Assembly: GCA_023436745.1 (NCBI GenBank)
Contig: JAEZHZ010000289.1
Span: forward strand, 1-5,347
Reading direction: 5' to 3'
Source: Pseudomonadota bacterium
Lineage (GTDB): Bacteria > Pseudomonadota > Alphaproteobacteria > Rhizobiales > Devosiaceae
DNA length: 5,347 nucleotides
Both the position numbers and the translations under genes were made by a program. Position 1 is the first letter of the stretch. Each line of letters opens with the position of its first letter. Under the pieces are notes generated by a model. The model did not search any database and was not told the origin of the DNA. It worked only from the letters and a program-made list of their open reading frames with translations. Positions 1 through 5,347 of this stretch are shown here, piece after piece.

Positions 1-12
1 GCGGAGTAGCGC

Positions 13-1218
13 TCAGGCGCGCTTCAGCCACTTGATCGCGCCCGCCGCCGCGGCGCGGCCGGTGGCGAGGCAGGCGGTAAGGAGGTAGCCGCCTGTCGGC
101 GCCTCCCAGTCCAGCATCTCGCCGGCCGCGAAGGTGCCGGGGAGCGGCAGCAGCATCAGCCGCTCGTCGAGAACCTCCCAGCTGACGCCGCCCGCCGAGG
201 ATATCGCCTCCGCGATCGGCCGCGGTCGCAGGAGCGGTACCGGCAGGGCCTTGAGTGCAGCGGCAAGGTCCGCCGGCTCGAGCGCCGCCGCGCCGGGCAG
301 CACCTCGCGCACCAGCCCGGCCTTGACCGGGTCGAGCCCGGCGCCCTTGCGCAGGCGGTTGCTGAAGCTCAGCTTTCGCGGCTGGCGGGCAAGGTCCGCG
401 GCGAGGCGGCCCGCATCCCGGCCCGGCATCAGGTCGAGCACCAGCGTGGCACTGCCGGAGGCCGCGATCCGGTCGCGCAGCGCCGCCGCGTGCGCATAGA
501 TGAGGCTACCCTCCACCCCGTGGCGGCTGATCACGAACTCGCCTGCCACGGTTCCGGCATCGGACGTCGCGCGCACCGACTTCACCGGCTGGCCGGCGAA
601 ACGCTCGATGAAGACCGGGCTCCACGCGACATCGAAGCCGCAATTGGCCGGCGCGAAGGGGGTGACGGCGATGCCCCGGCTGGTCAGCCACGGCACCCAG
701 GCCGCGTCCGACCCGAGCCGCGGCCAGCTTGCGCCCCCGAGCGCGAGAATGGTGGCGTCGAACCTGAGGCTCACCGCCCCGTCCGGCGTCTCGAGCCGCA
801 GCGCGTCGCCATCCCATCCCATCCAGCGATGGGGGGTGCGAATGGTGACGCCGAGCTGGTCGAGCCGGTTCAGCCAGGCCCGCAGCAGCGGCGATGCCTT
901 CATGCTGGTCGGAAACACCCGGCCGGACGAGCCGACGAAGGTCTCCACCCCGAGCCCCGCGCACCAGTCGCGGATATCCGCCGCGGTGAAGCTGTCCAGC
1001 ATCGGGCGCAGCCGTTCGGCCGCGGCGCCATAGCGGCTGACGAACTCCGCATGTGGTTCGGCATGGGTGAGGTTGAGGCCGGACTTGCCGGCCATCAGCA
1101 GCTTGCGCCCGACGGTCGGCATCCCCTCGAACACGGTGACCGCGTGCCCGGCCGCACCGAGCACTTCCGCTGCCATGAGCCCGGCAGGCCCGCCGCCGAT
1201 GATCGCTATTGCTGACAT
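13..1218 (-). CDS. FAD-dependent flavoprotein, HI0933-like / PP_4765 (TIGR03862-type) family
   Basis: Encodes 401 residues. The N-terminus has a Rossmann dinucleotide-binding motif, IIGGGPAG at about residues 6-13, with an acidic residue (E31) at the end of the second strand as expected for binding the FAD ribose. Next comes GRKLLMAGKSGLNLTH (37-52), the family's counterpart of the GGRCNLTN motif of HI0933-like proteins. Further matches are LGGASWPRLGSD (160-171), ANCGF (191-195), a HGVEGSLIYA segment (233-242) and the C-terminal AGEMLDWEAPTGGYLL (365-380), which closes the FAD site. There is no signal peptide or membrane span, so it is probably a cytosolic oxidoreductase; substrate unknown. 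Length fits the family. I chose the ATG at 1218 because the Rossmann strand starts at once; the upstream ATG at 1275 would add 19 Arg-rich residues. No clear Shine-Dalgarno is seen before 1218. The family assignment is by motif recall; the function is not established. Confidence 0.93.
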   Translation of the reverse strand: MSAIAIIGGGPAGLMAAEVLGAAGHAVTVFEGMPTVGRKLLMAGKSGLNLTHAEPHAEFVSRYGAAAERLRPMLDSFTAADIRDWCAGLGVETFVGSSGRVFPTSMKASPLLRAWLNRLDQLGVTIRTPHRWMGWDGDALRLETPDGAVSLRFDATILALGGASWPRLGSDAAWVPWLTSRGIAVTPFAPANCGFDVAWSPVFIERFAGQPVKSVRATSDAGTVAGEFVISRHGVEGSLIYAHAAALRDRIAASGSATLVLDLMPGRDAGRLAADLARQPRKLSFSNRLRKGAGLDPVKAGLVREVLPGAAALEPADLAAALKALPVPLLRPRPIAEAISSAGGVSWEVLDERLMLLPLPGTFAAGEMLDWEAPTGGYLLTACLATGRAAAAGAIKWLKRA

Positions 1219-1278
1219 GCGGCGAGCTTTACGTGTCCGCCGCCCCCCTTGTCGAGGCCGGGCAGGACCCCGCATTGT

Positions 1279-1293
1279 TTAACATAAGTTTAC
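1279..1293 (+). promoter_or_regulatory. CtrA-box-like site (TTAA-N7-TTAC)
   Basis: The sequence TTAACATAAGTTTAC matches the alphaproteobacterial CtrA consensus TTAA-N7-TTAA at 7 of 8 defined positions, the last A being C. It starts 62 bp before the chemoreceptor ATG. CtrA is known to control many flagellar and chemotaxis genes in Alphaproteobacteria, so the location makes sense. The same bases can be read as two direct copies, GTTTAAC (1277-1283) and GTTTACC (1288-1294), 11 bp apart, close to one helical turn. Binding is inferred, not shown. Confidence 0.4.
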
Positions 1294-1303
1294 CGGCGCC
1301 GGT
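1292..1303. repeat. Perfect 12-bp palindrome
   Basis: ACCGGCGCCGGT is identical to its reverse complement. It lies midway between the divergent genes and overlaps the last two bases of the CtrA-like site. It has no loop, so it looks more like a dimeric protein-binding site than a terminator. GC-rich palindromes of this length can arise by chance in such DNA. Confidence 0.35.
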
Positions 1304-1324
1304 TATTCTGACGCTATCTCCTGC

Positions 1325-1329
1325 AAGGA
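1325..1329 (+). promoter_or_regulatory. Ribosome binding site deciding the chemoreceptor start
   Basis: AAGGA ends 11 bases before the ATG at 1341. The only other in-frame ATG upstream, at 1209, lies inside the first codons of the divergent flavoprotein gene and would add 44 residues with no homology. The site therefore supports 1341 as the start. Confidence 0.6.
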
Positions 1330-1340
1330 TTTCCAGAAAC

Positions 1341-3053
1341 ATGAGCTTCGGCTTCTTCGGCGCCCGCGGGCGCAGCAACGAGCGCGCCCTGCGCGCCATG
1401 GTTGACGCCACCTTGCGCACACAGGCGGTCCTCGAACTCGACCTCGATGGCGTCGTCCTCGAGGCCAACGACAACTTCCTCGCGCTCATGGGCTACACGA
1501 GCGAACAGGTCATGGGCCGGCATCATGCGATGTTCATGGACCCCGCCCTGTCCAACGAGGCGGAACAGGCCGAGTTCTGGGCCGGCCTGCGGTCGGGCCG
1601 CGCCTTCACCGGCGAGGTCAGGCGGCTTGCCGCGGGCGGCCGCGAGGTCTGGCTGCAGGCCAGCTACATGCCGCTGCTGGATGAGCGCGGCGCGCCCATG
1701 AAGGTGGTGATGCTTGCGACCGACAGCACCGGCACGCGGCGTGCCGCCATCGATCACGCCGGGCAGGTCGCCGCCATCGGCCGGTCCCAGGCGGTGATCG
1801 AGTTTGCGCTCGACGGCACGATCCTGACGGCCAACGCCAACTTCCTCGCCACCATGGGCTATCGGCTCGAGGAGATCGTCGGCCGCCATCACGCCATGTT
1901 CGTGGAGCCGGGCTACGCCGCGAGCGCCGAATATGGCGAGTTCTGGGAGCGGCTCCGGGCCGGGCTCTACAGCGCCTCCGAGTTCCGCCGCCTCGGCAAG
2001 GGCGGACGTGAAGTGTGGATCCAGGCCACCTACAACCCGATCCTCGATCCGGACGGGCGGCTGATCAAGGTGGTGAAGTACGCAACCGACGTCACCGAGC
2101 GCAAGCTGGCCATCGCCGCCATGGGCGCAGCGCTCGACCGTCTTGCCGGGGGCGACCTGACGGTCGATCTCGAGCAGCCCTTCGCCGGCGACTACGACGA
2201 ACTGCGTCTCGCGCTGCGCCAGACCATTGGCCGGCTGGGCAGCATCGTTTCCCGCCTGCGCAACTCGGCACAATCCATCCGCTCCGCGACCACCGCGCTG
2301 GTGGACGGGGCAAACGACCTCTCCGAGCGCACCACCCGCCAGGCCGCCACCATCGAGGAGATCGAGCAGACTGTCGCCCGACTGGCCCGTACGGTGGATG
2401 ACAATGCCACCCGCGCCGACGAGGCCTTCCGCAAGGCGCGCGATGCGGCGTCCGTGGCCTCGAACGGCGGTGCCACCATGCAGAGCGCGACCGAAGCCAT
2501 GGCGCGCATCACCACCTCCTCGAGCCGCATTGCCAGCATTGTCGGGCTGATCGACGACATCGCCTTTCAGACCAACCTGCTGGCGCTCAATGCCTCGGTC
2601 GAGGCGGCGCGTGCCGGCGCCGCCGGCAAGGGCTTCGCCGTGGTTGCAGTGGAGGTGCGACGCCTCGCCCAGTCCGCCGCCGGTGCCTCGCGCGAGATCA
2701 AGGACCTGATCCAGCAGAGCGTGTCGGAAGTGAGCAGCGGCACCCGCCTGGTGCAGGAGGCCGCCGATACGCTGGCGGCCATGCTCGCGGCGGTGCAGGA
2801 AAACAGCACCCTGCTCGATGCGCTTGCGCACTCGAGCCGCGAACAGGCCAGCGCCATCGGCGAGGTGGCTGTGTCGATGAGCGAACTGGATGCGCTGACC
2901 CAGCACAATGCCGGCCTCGTGCGGCAGACCCACGGCTCGATCGAACGCGCGCAGCGGCAGGCCAGTGAACTCGATGGCATCGTCGACATCTTCCGCGCCG
3001 CCGATGCCCCCGGTTCGGTCCCTGCCGGGCGACGGAACCCGGCGGCCGCCTGA
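1341..3053 (+). CDS. Soluble methyl-accepting chemotaxis protein with two PAS domains
   Basis: Encodes 570 residues. Order of domains: short N-terminus; PAS 1 (about 28-130); PAS 2 (about 150-252); a HAMP-like linker with DRLAGGDLTVDL (about 266-277); MCP signalling domain (about 307-554). The signalling tip is unmistakable: DDIAFQTNLLALNASVEAAR followed by a GKGFAVVAVEVR segment, around residues 405-440. Candidate methylation helices flank it, one containing QAATIEEIEQ (about 334-343) and one containing REQASAIGEV (about 500-509). No membrane span or signal peptide is present, so this is a cytoplasmic receptor that would work through CheA/CheW, with adaptation by CheR/CheB; none of these are in the window. 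The C-terminus ends in a short Pro/Ala/Arg tail without the NWETF-type pentapeptide. The layout recalls Pseudomonas BdlA and Aer-type redox or oxygen sensors, but the ligand or cofactor cannot be read from the sequence. Confidence 0.95.
   Translation: MSFGFFGARGRSNERALRAMVDATLRTQAVLELDLDGVVLEANDNFLALMGYTSEQVMGRHHAMFMDPALSNEAEQAEFWAGLRSGRAFTGEVRRLAAGGREVWLQASYMPLLDERGAPMKVVMLATDSTGTRRAAIDHAGQVAAIGRSQAVIEFALDGTILTANANFLATMGYRLEEIVGRHHAMFVEPGYAASAEYGEFWERLRAGLYSASEFRRLGKGGREVWIQATYNPILDPDGRLIKVVKYATDVTERKLAIAAMGAALDRLAGGDLTVDLEQPFAGDYDELRLALRQTIGRLGSIVSRLRNSAQSIRSATTALVDGANDLSERTTRQAATIEEIEQTVARLARTVDDNATRADEAFRKARDAASVASNGGATMQSATEAMARITTSSSRIASIVGLIDDIAFQTNLLALNASVEAARAGAAGKGFAVVAVEVRRLAQSAAGASREIKDLIQQSVSEVSSGTRLVQEAADTLAAMLAAVQENSTLLDALAHSSREQASAIGEVAVSMSELDALTQHNAGLVRQTHGSIERAQRQASELDGIVDIFRAADAPGSVPAGRRNPAAA
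1422..1730 (+). repeat. PAS domain 1, first copy of an internal tandem duplication
   Basis: Codes residues 28-130 of the chemoreceptor. It aligns without gaps to the second copy, offset by exactly 122 codons. My hand count gives 58 of 103 identical residues. Shared landmarks are GRHHAMF, GGREVW and the closing ATD-x-T. Confidence 0.85.
1788..2096 (+). repeat. PAS domain 2, second copy of an internal tandem duplication
   Basis: Codes residues 150-252 of the chemoreceptor. This copy is nearer to the form most often seen in such receptors: GRHHAMFVEP, then RRLGKGGREVWIQATYNPIL, then KVVKYATDVT leading into the HAMP-like linker. The first copy departs from it at several of these places (for example LAAGG for LGKGG and MLATDST for KYATDVT). 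Confidence 0.85.
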
Positions 3054-3065
3054 CGCGCCCGCCGG
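3012..3065. terminator. Inverted repeats at the convergent gene ends, possible weak bidirectional terminator
   Basis: Two inverted repeats cover the end of the chemoreceptor gene and part of the 25-bp gap to the exporter stop. The first pairs 3012-3020 with 3031-3039 (GGTTCGGTC with GACGGAACC, one mismatch, 10-base loop). The second pairs CCGGCGG at 3039-3045 with CCGCCGG at 3059-3065 (13-base loop, spanning the stop codon). Neither is followed by a T-run on either strand, so this is not a classical intrinsic terminator. Confidence 0.25.
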
Positions 3066-3078
3066 ATCGTCCTGCTGG

Positions 3079-4872
3079 CTAGATGCGGGCGGCGAGCTGC
3101 TGCAGGCGCCAATAGGCGCCGCCCTTAGCCATCAGCGTCTCGTGGGTGCCGTCCTCCCCGATCCCATCGGGACCGAGCACCAGGATGCGGCCGGCATTGC
3201 GGATGGTCGACAGGCGGTGGGCGATGACGATGGTGGTGCGGCCATGCGCCAGCCGCGTCATCGACTCCTGCACCAGCCGTTCGCTTTCGGTGTCGAGCGC
3301 GCTGGTGGCCTCCTCGAAGATCAGGATGGCCGGATCCTTGAGGAAGGCCCGCGCGATGGTCAGCCTCTGCTTCTGCCCGCCTGACAGGCGCACGCCGCGC
3401 TGGCCGATATCGGTGCCGTAGCCGTCGGGCAGGGCGGTGATGAAGTCATGCGCATTGGCGGCACGGGCCGCGGCGACGATCTCCGCCTCGCTCGCATCCG
3501 GCCGGCCATAGCGCAGGTTCTCCGCCACGGTGCCGGCGAACAGATAGACATCCTGCTGCACCACCCCCACCTGCCGCCGCAGGGAGGCGAGGGTCACGTC
3601 CCGTATGTCGGTGCCATCGATCAGCACGGCGCCGGCGGTGACGTCGTAGAACCGCGGGATCAGGCTGCACAGGGTCGTCTTGCCAACCCCGGAGGGGCCG
3701 ACCAGAGCCACGAACGAGCCGGGAGCGATGTCGAAGCTGAGGCCGGAGAACACCTCGGTGCAGTCCCGTCCATAGCGGAAGCCGACATTGCGGAAGCCGA
3801 TGGCCCCCCGCGGCGCGGCCAGCGCCATGGCGCCGGGCCGGTCGGCGATGTCGGGCGCGACCTCGAGGATCTCCATCGCCCGCACGAAGCCGGTATGGCC
3901 CTCCTGCCAGAGCCGGATGATGTTGGCGAGCCGCTGCACCGGATCGACCAGCAGCCCGATTGCCAGGAGGAAGGTCAGCATGTCGGCGATCGTCAGCGCG
4001 CCATCGCGCACGCGCAGCGCACCGATGATGATGACAACGATGACGACGAGCTGGGCAAAGGTGTCCGCGCCCGCCGAGAACCATGCCTCGCTGCGGTAGC
4101 CGTCGCGCCGGCTTTCGAGGAAGCGCCGGTAATGGGTGGCGAAGCGCTGGCTCTCCAGCGGCTCGTTGGCGAACGACTGCACCACCCTGATGCCGCCCAG
4201 CGCATCTTCCACCCGTTCGTTGACGGCGGCGATCTCGTGCTTGCTGCGCGCCAGCGCCCGGCTCATGCGCCCGTTGAAGTGCAGCGCATAGCCGACCGCG
4301 AACGGGAACAGCACGGCGATGCATCCCGCCAGCGCCGGGTCGACATAGACCAGCACCGCAATGGCGCCGGCGAATTTCAGCACCGTGATGGTGAGGTCTT
4401 CCGGGCCGTGGTGGAACAGTTCGCCCAGCCACAGCGAATCGTGGGTGATGCGGCTCATCAGCTGGCCCGTGCGGGTGCGGTCGTGAAAGCCGAAGCTGAG
4501 CTTCTGGGCGTGCTCGAACAGTTCCTGGCGCACGTCGGCCTCGATCCGGGCGCCCATCATGTGGCCGTGGTAGTCGACGAAGAAGCTCGCCGCGACCTGC
4601 ACCGCAAGCAGCAGCAGCATGACCCCGCCCGCAAGCAGGATCTGGTTCATCACGTCGGGGCCGGGCGGCAGTCCGATCAGCCGCGTGGTGACGATGTTGG
4701 CCACCAGCGGCTGCGCCGCGGCCGTCGCCGCGACCACCATGGCGGCCGCGAGGTCCCCCGCAAGCAGCGGCAGGTGCGGGCGATAATAGGAGAGGAACTT
4801 GCGCCAGCGCTGCTGGCGAAGAGATCGGCTAGGGTGCGCGGCGCTCGGCCTCGCGTGTGTGATCGACGACAT
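3079..4872 (-). CDS. ABC exporter half-transporter, fused permease and ATPase (MsbA-like, type I exporter fold)
   Basis: Encodes 597 residues, normal for a homodimeric half exporter. About six hydrophobic spans lie in residues 36-312 (near 36-58, 77-100, 160-178, 179-198, 272-288, 295-312). The nucleotide-binding domain follows: A-loop Tyr Y367, Walker A GPSGVGKT (392-399), Q-loop Q440, signature LSGGQ (496-500), Walker B ILIFEE (516-521), D-loop SALD (524-527) and switch His H552. The Mg-coordinating Walker B Asp is Glu (E520), while the catalytic Glu (E521) is kept. It should sit in the inner membrane and export a lipid, drug or peptide; the substrate cannot be told. Features such as ARIEADVRQELFEH and TTLCSLIPRFYDV recall a branch common in Firmicutes (recall only). 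The start at 4872 is supported by AAGGAC (4883-4888), 10 bases upstream. It converges on the chemoreceptor gene with a 25-bp gap. Confidence 0.95.
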   Translation of the reverse strand: MSSITHARPSAAHPSRSLRQQRWRKFLSYYRPHLPLLAGDLAAAMVVAATAAAQPLVANIVTTRLIGLPPGPDVMNQILLAGGVMLLLLAVQVAASFFVDYHGHMMGARIEADVRQELFEHAQKLSFGFHDRTRTGQLMSRITHDSLWLGELFHHGPEDLTITVLKFAGAIAVLVYVDPALAGCIAVLFPFAVGYALHFNGRMSRALARSKHEIAAVNERVEDALGGIRVVQSFANEPLESQRFATHYRRFLESRRDGYRSEAWFSAGADTFAQLVVIVVIIIGALRVRDGALTIADMLTFLLAIGLLVDPVQRLANIIRLWQEGHTGFVRAMEILEVAPDIADRPGAMALAAPRGAIGFRNVGFRYGRDCTEVFSGLSFDIAPGSFVALVGPSGVGKTTLCSLIPRFYDVTAGAVLIDGTDIRDVTLASLRRQVGVVQQDVYLFAGTVAENLRYGRPDASEAEIVAAARAANAHDFITALPDGYGTDIGQRGVRLSGGQKQRLTIARAFLKDPAILIFEEATSALDTESERLVQESMTRLAHGRTTIVIAHRLSTIRNAGRILVLGPDGIGEDGTHETLMAKGGAYWRLQQLAARI

Positions 4873-4930
4873 GGGTCGGGATGTCCTTGAGCATGATGGG
4901 TCCTTTCGCGAGGGTCAGGATCGCTTTCAT
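4829..4930 (-). CDS. Possible small upstream ORF / leader peptide (33 aa) overlapping the exporter start
   Basis: An open frame of 33 codons begins with MKAILTLAKGP and ends in EAERRAP, then TAG. It has a well-placed GGGAGA (4936-4941) five bases before its ATG and lies just downstream of a promoter candidate. It overlaps the first 44 bases of the exporter gene in another frame. Its Lys15-Asp16 codons are the AAGGAC that serves as the exporter's Shine-Dalgarno, so ribosomes on this frame would cover that site. This arrangement could couple or regulate exporter translation. It has no recognised domain or membrane span. It could also be a chance frame, or the old N-terminus of the exporter cut off by a frameshift. 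I cannot decide between these without homologues. Confidence 0.35.
   Translation of the reverse strand: MKAILTLAKGPIMLKDIPTHVVDHTREAERRAP
4883..4888 (-). promoter_or_regulatory. Ribosome binding site of the exporter gene, inside the small upstream frame
   Basis: AAGGAC on the minus strand lies 10 bases before the ATG at 4872 and decides that start. It is read as two codons of the overlapping small frame. Confidence 0.55.
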
Positions 4931-4964
4931 GTCGGTCTCCCGGGTCAGACGTTGATCTGGCTCG

Positions 4965-4994
4965 ATTATGCCGCCAATAGCCGTGAGGGCGCAA
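4965..4994 (-). promoter_or_regulatory. Candidate sigma-70 promoter for the small frame and exporter
   Basis: On the minus strand, TTGCGC (4994-4989) and CATAAT (4970-4965) are separated by 18 bases. CATAAT matches 5 of 6 bases of the TATAAT -10 element and TTGCGC keeps the TTG core of the -35. Transcription would start near 4958 and give a leader of about 28 bases before the small frame at 4930. It is the best promoter-like pair in this gap. Confidence 0.45.
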
Positions 4995-5001
4995 GGCGGG
5001 G

Positions 5002-5026
5002 CGGCTCCGAATGGCCTCCGGAGCCG
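5002..5026. repeat. Stem-loop with 8-bp perfect stem upstream of the exporter promoter
   Basis: CGGCTCCG (5002-5009) pairs with CGGAGCCG (5019-5026) across a 9-base loop. It ends 8 bases from the candidate -35 element. It could be an operator for the exporter promoter or a transcript end structure for the gene at the right edge. No T-run follows. Confidence 0.4.
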
Positions 5027-5065
5027 GCGCACTGGCTGATCTTCAGCGATTGCGTGTCGTGAAGG

Positions 5066-5082
5066 CCACGGTTTTGCCGTGG
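5066..5082. repeat. Short stem-loop, 6-bp stem
   Basis: CCACGG (5066-5071) and CCGTGG (5077-5082) flank a TTTTG loop. It is the second of three stem-loops in the gap between the barrel gene and the exporter. No T-run follows it on either strand. Confidence 0.35.
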
Positions 5083-5090
5083 AGGCGTGT

Positions 5091-5116
5091 GGCCGGCGCC
5101 CCACAGGGGCCCGGCC
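5091..5116 (-). terminator. Strong GC-rich hairpin downstream of the outer-membrane protein gene
   Basis: GGCCGG (5091-5096) pairs with CCGGCC (5111-5116), then after one bulged C (5097) GCCCC (5098-5102) pairs with GGGGC (5106-5110), closing on an ACA loop. The result is an 11-bp stem, almost all G-C. It starts 31 bases after the stop codon of the right-edge gene, where a terminator or a 3' protective structure would be expected. It lacks a following U-run on the minus strand, so termination may be weak, or the hairpin may only stabilise the mRNA end. Confidence 0.45.
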
Positions 5117-5147
5117 TCGACGTTCGCGCAGCCTGTTCTTGCCGGAG

Positions 5148-5347
5148 CTAGAACTTCCAGCCGAGGCCGGCGCGCACCACCACGTCGCTCGGCTCGCTGC
5201 TGCCGAACGCGGTGCCGCCGCTGGTCCAGCTGTTGACGCCGAAATGCGTCCAGGTGGCCTGCAGGCGGGCCATGATGTTGTCGGTCACCATCATGTCGGC
5301 GCCGAGGCCGAGCTGCCAGCCGCCGGCAGTGAAGGTGGAATCCGAGT
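5148..5347 (-). CDS. Outer-membrane beta-barrel protein, C-terminal fragment (Omp25/Omp31-like), cut by the window edge
   Basis: Reading the minus strand from the right edge to TAG at 5150-5148 gives about 65 residues; the start lies outside the window. The fragment shows alternating beta-strand patterns typical of small barrels: GGWQLGLGADMMVTDNI, then MARLQATWTHFGV, a Gly/Ser/Thr-rich loop, and a last strand VVVRAGLGWKF. The terminal Phe with alternating hydrophobic residues before it is the classical signal by which the BAM complex recognises outer-membrane proteins. It resembles the C-termini of Omp25/Omp31-type surface barrels of Hyphomicrobiales (family recall, PF13505-like). The signal peptide and total length cannot be seen. 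The strong hairpin at 5091-5116 follows its stop codon. Confidence 0.85.
   Translation of the reverse strand, partial: SDSTFTAGGWQLGLGADMMVTDNIMARLQATWTHFGVNSWTSGGTAFGSSEPSDVVVRAGLGWKF

Larger units (their letters stand above)
1219..1340. promoter_or_regulatory. Divergent intergenic control region between flavoprotein and chemoreceptor genes
   Basis: These 122 bp separate two divergent starts, so they must hold the promoters for one or both genes. The part around 1271-1310 is clearly AT-richer than the surrounding genes. It contains the CtrA-like sequence and the palindrome listed separately. No sigma-70 hexamer pair with good spacing stands out on either strand, so I do not assign exact promoters. 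Confidence 0.6.

Noticed and set aside
490..1215. 241-codon plus-strand open frame opposite the flavoprotein gene
   Set aside because: No recognisable domain; Pro/Arg/His-rich composition mirrors the real minus-strand gene.
1219..1275. 19-residue N-terminal extension of the flavoprotein from the ATG at 1275
   Set aside because: The added residues are Arg/Gly/Pro-rich, precede the Rossmann strand and have no Shine-Dalgarno.
1280..1305. Sigma-28 (FliA-type) promoter for the chemoreceptor, TAAC-N14-GCCGGTTA
   Set aside because: It matches the consensus only partly (GCCGATAA expected) and the spacing is one short; the similarity is mostly due to the GC-rich palindrome.
1209..1340. N-terminal extension of the chemoreceptor from the ATG at 1209
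   Set aside because: It would start inside the divergent flavoprotein gene, lacks an RBS, and adds 44 residues unlike a receptor N-terminus; the ATG at 1341 has AAGGA.
1314..2933. 539-codon open frame on the minus strand opposite the chemoreceptor gene
   Set aside because: Its translation is His/Gly/Arg-rich without any domain, and the plus strand carries an unmistakable PAS-PAS-MCP protein. Long antisense frames are expected in GC-rich coding DNA.
3448..4890. 480-codon open frame on the plus strand opposite the exporter gene
   Set aside because: Composition is Arg/His/Asp/Gly-rich with no motif, whereas the minus strand carries all exporter motifs. It is an antisense shadow.
4829..4930. 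Reading the small frame as a CBS-domain start because of its KDIPTHVV stretch
   Set aside because: The similarity covers only a few residues and the frame is far too short for a CBS motif; I treat it as unassigned.

Overview
This GC-rich window (very G/C-biased third codon positions) reads as chromosome of an alphaproteobacterium, probably Hyphomicrobiales (rhizobial/Xanthobacter-like). That placement is inference. It rests on base composition, on a PAS-PAS chemoreceptor of the type common in that group, on a flavoprotein of the PP_4765/HI0933 type, and on a C-terminal outer-membrane barrel fragment resembling Omp25/Omp31-like proteins. No RNA gene, insertion sequence, CRISPR array or integrase is visible, and I see no sign of recent transfer.

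Layout from left to right: (1) A complete minus-strand gene (13-1218) encodes an FAD-binding flavoprotein of unknown physiological role. (2) A 122-bp divergent intergenic region (1219-1340) holds a CtrA-box-like sequence and a perfect 12-bp palindrome. (3) A plus-strand gene (1341-3053) encodes a soluble chemoreceptor with two tandem PAS domains, a HAMP-like linker and a full MCP signalling domain. (4) A 25-bp gap separates it from a convergent minus-strand gene (3079-4872) for a single-chain (half-size) ABC exporter whose Walker B aspartate is replaced by glutamate. (5) Upstream of the exporter lie a plausible sigma-70 promoter and a 33-codon open frame with its own ribosome binding site; this frame overlaps the exporter start and its codons contain the exporter's Shine-Dalgarno sequence. 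(6) Three GC-rich stem-loops sit between the exporter promoter and the right-hand gene. (7) The right edge cuts a minus-strand gene, leaving the last ~65 residues of an outer-membrane beta-barrel protein ending in Trp-Lys-Phe.

The genes do not form one obvious pathway. The flavoprotein and chemoreceptor are divergent and may share a control region; the chemoreceptor and exporter converge; the porin-like gene is upstream of the exporter on the same strand but separated by stem-loops and a separate promoter candidate. I found no convincing undescribed multi-gene system. The points most worth checking are the Walker B change, the overlapping small frame ahead of the exporter, and the CtrA-like site ahead of the chemoreceptor.
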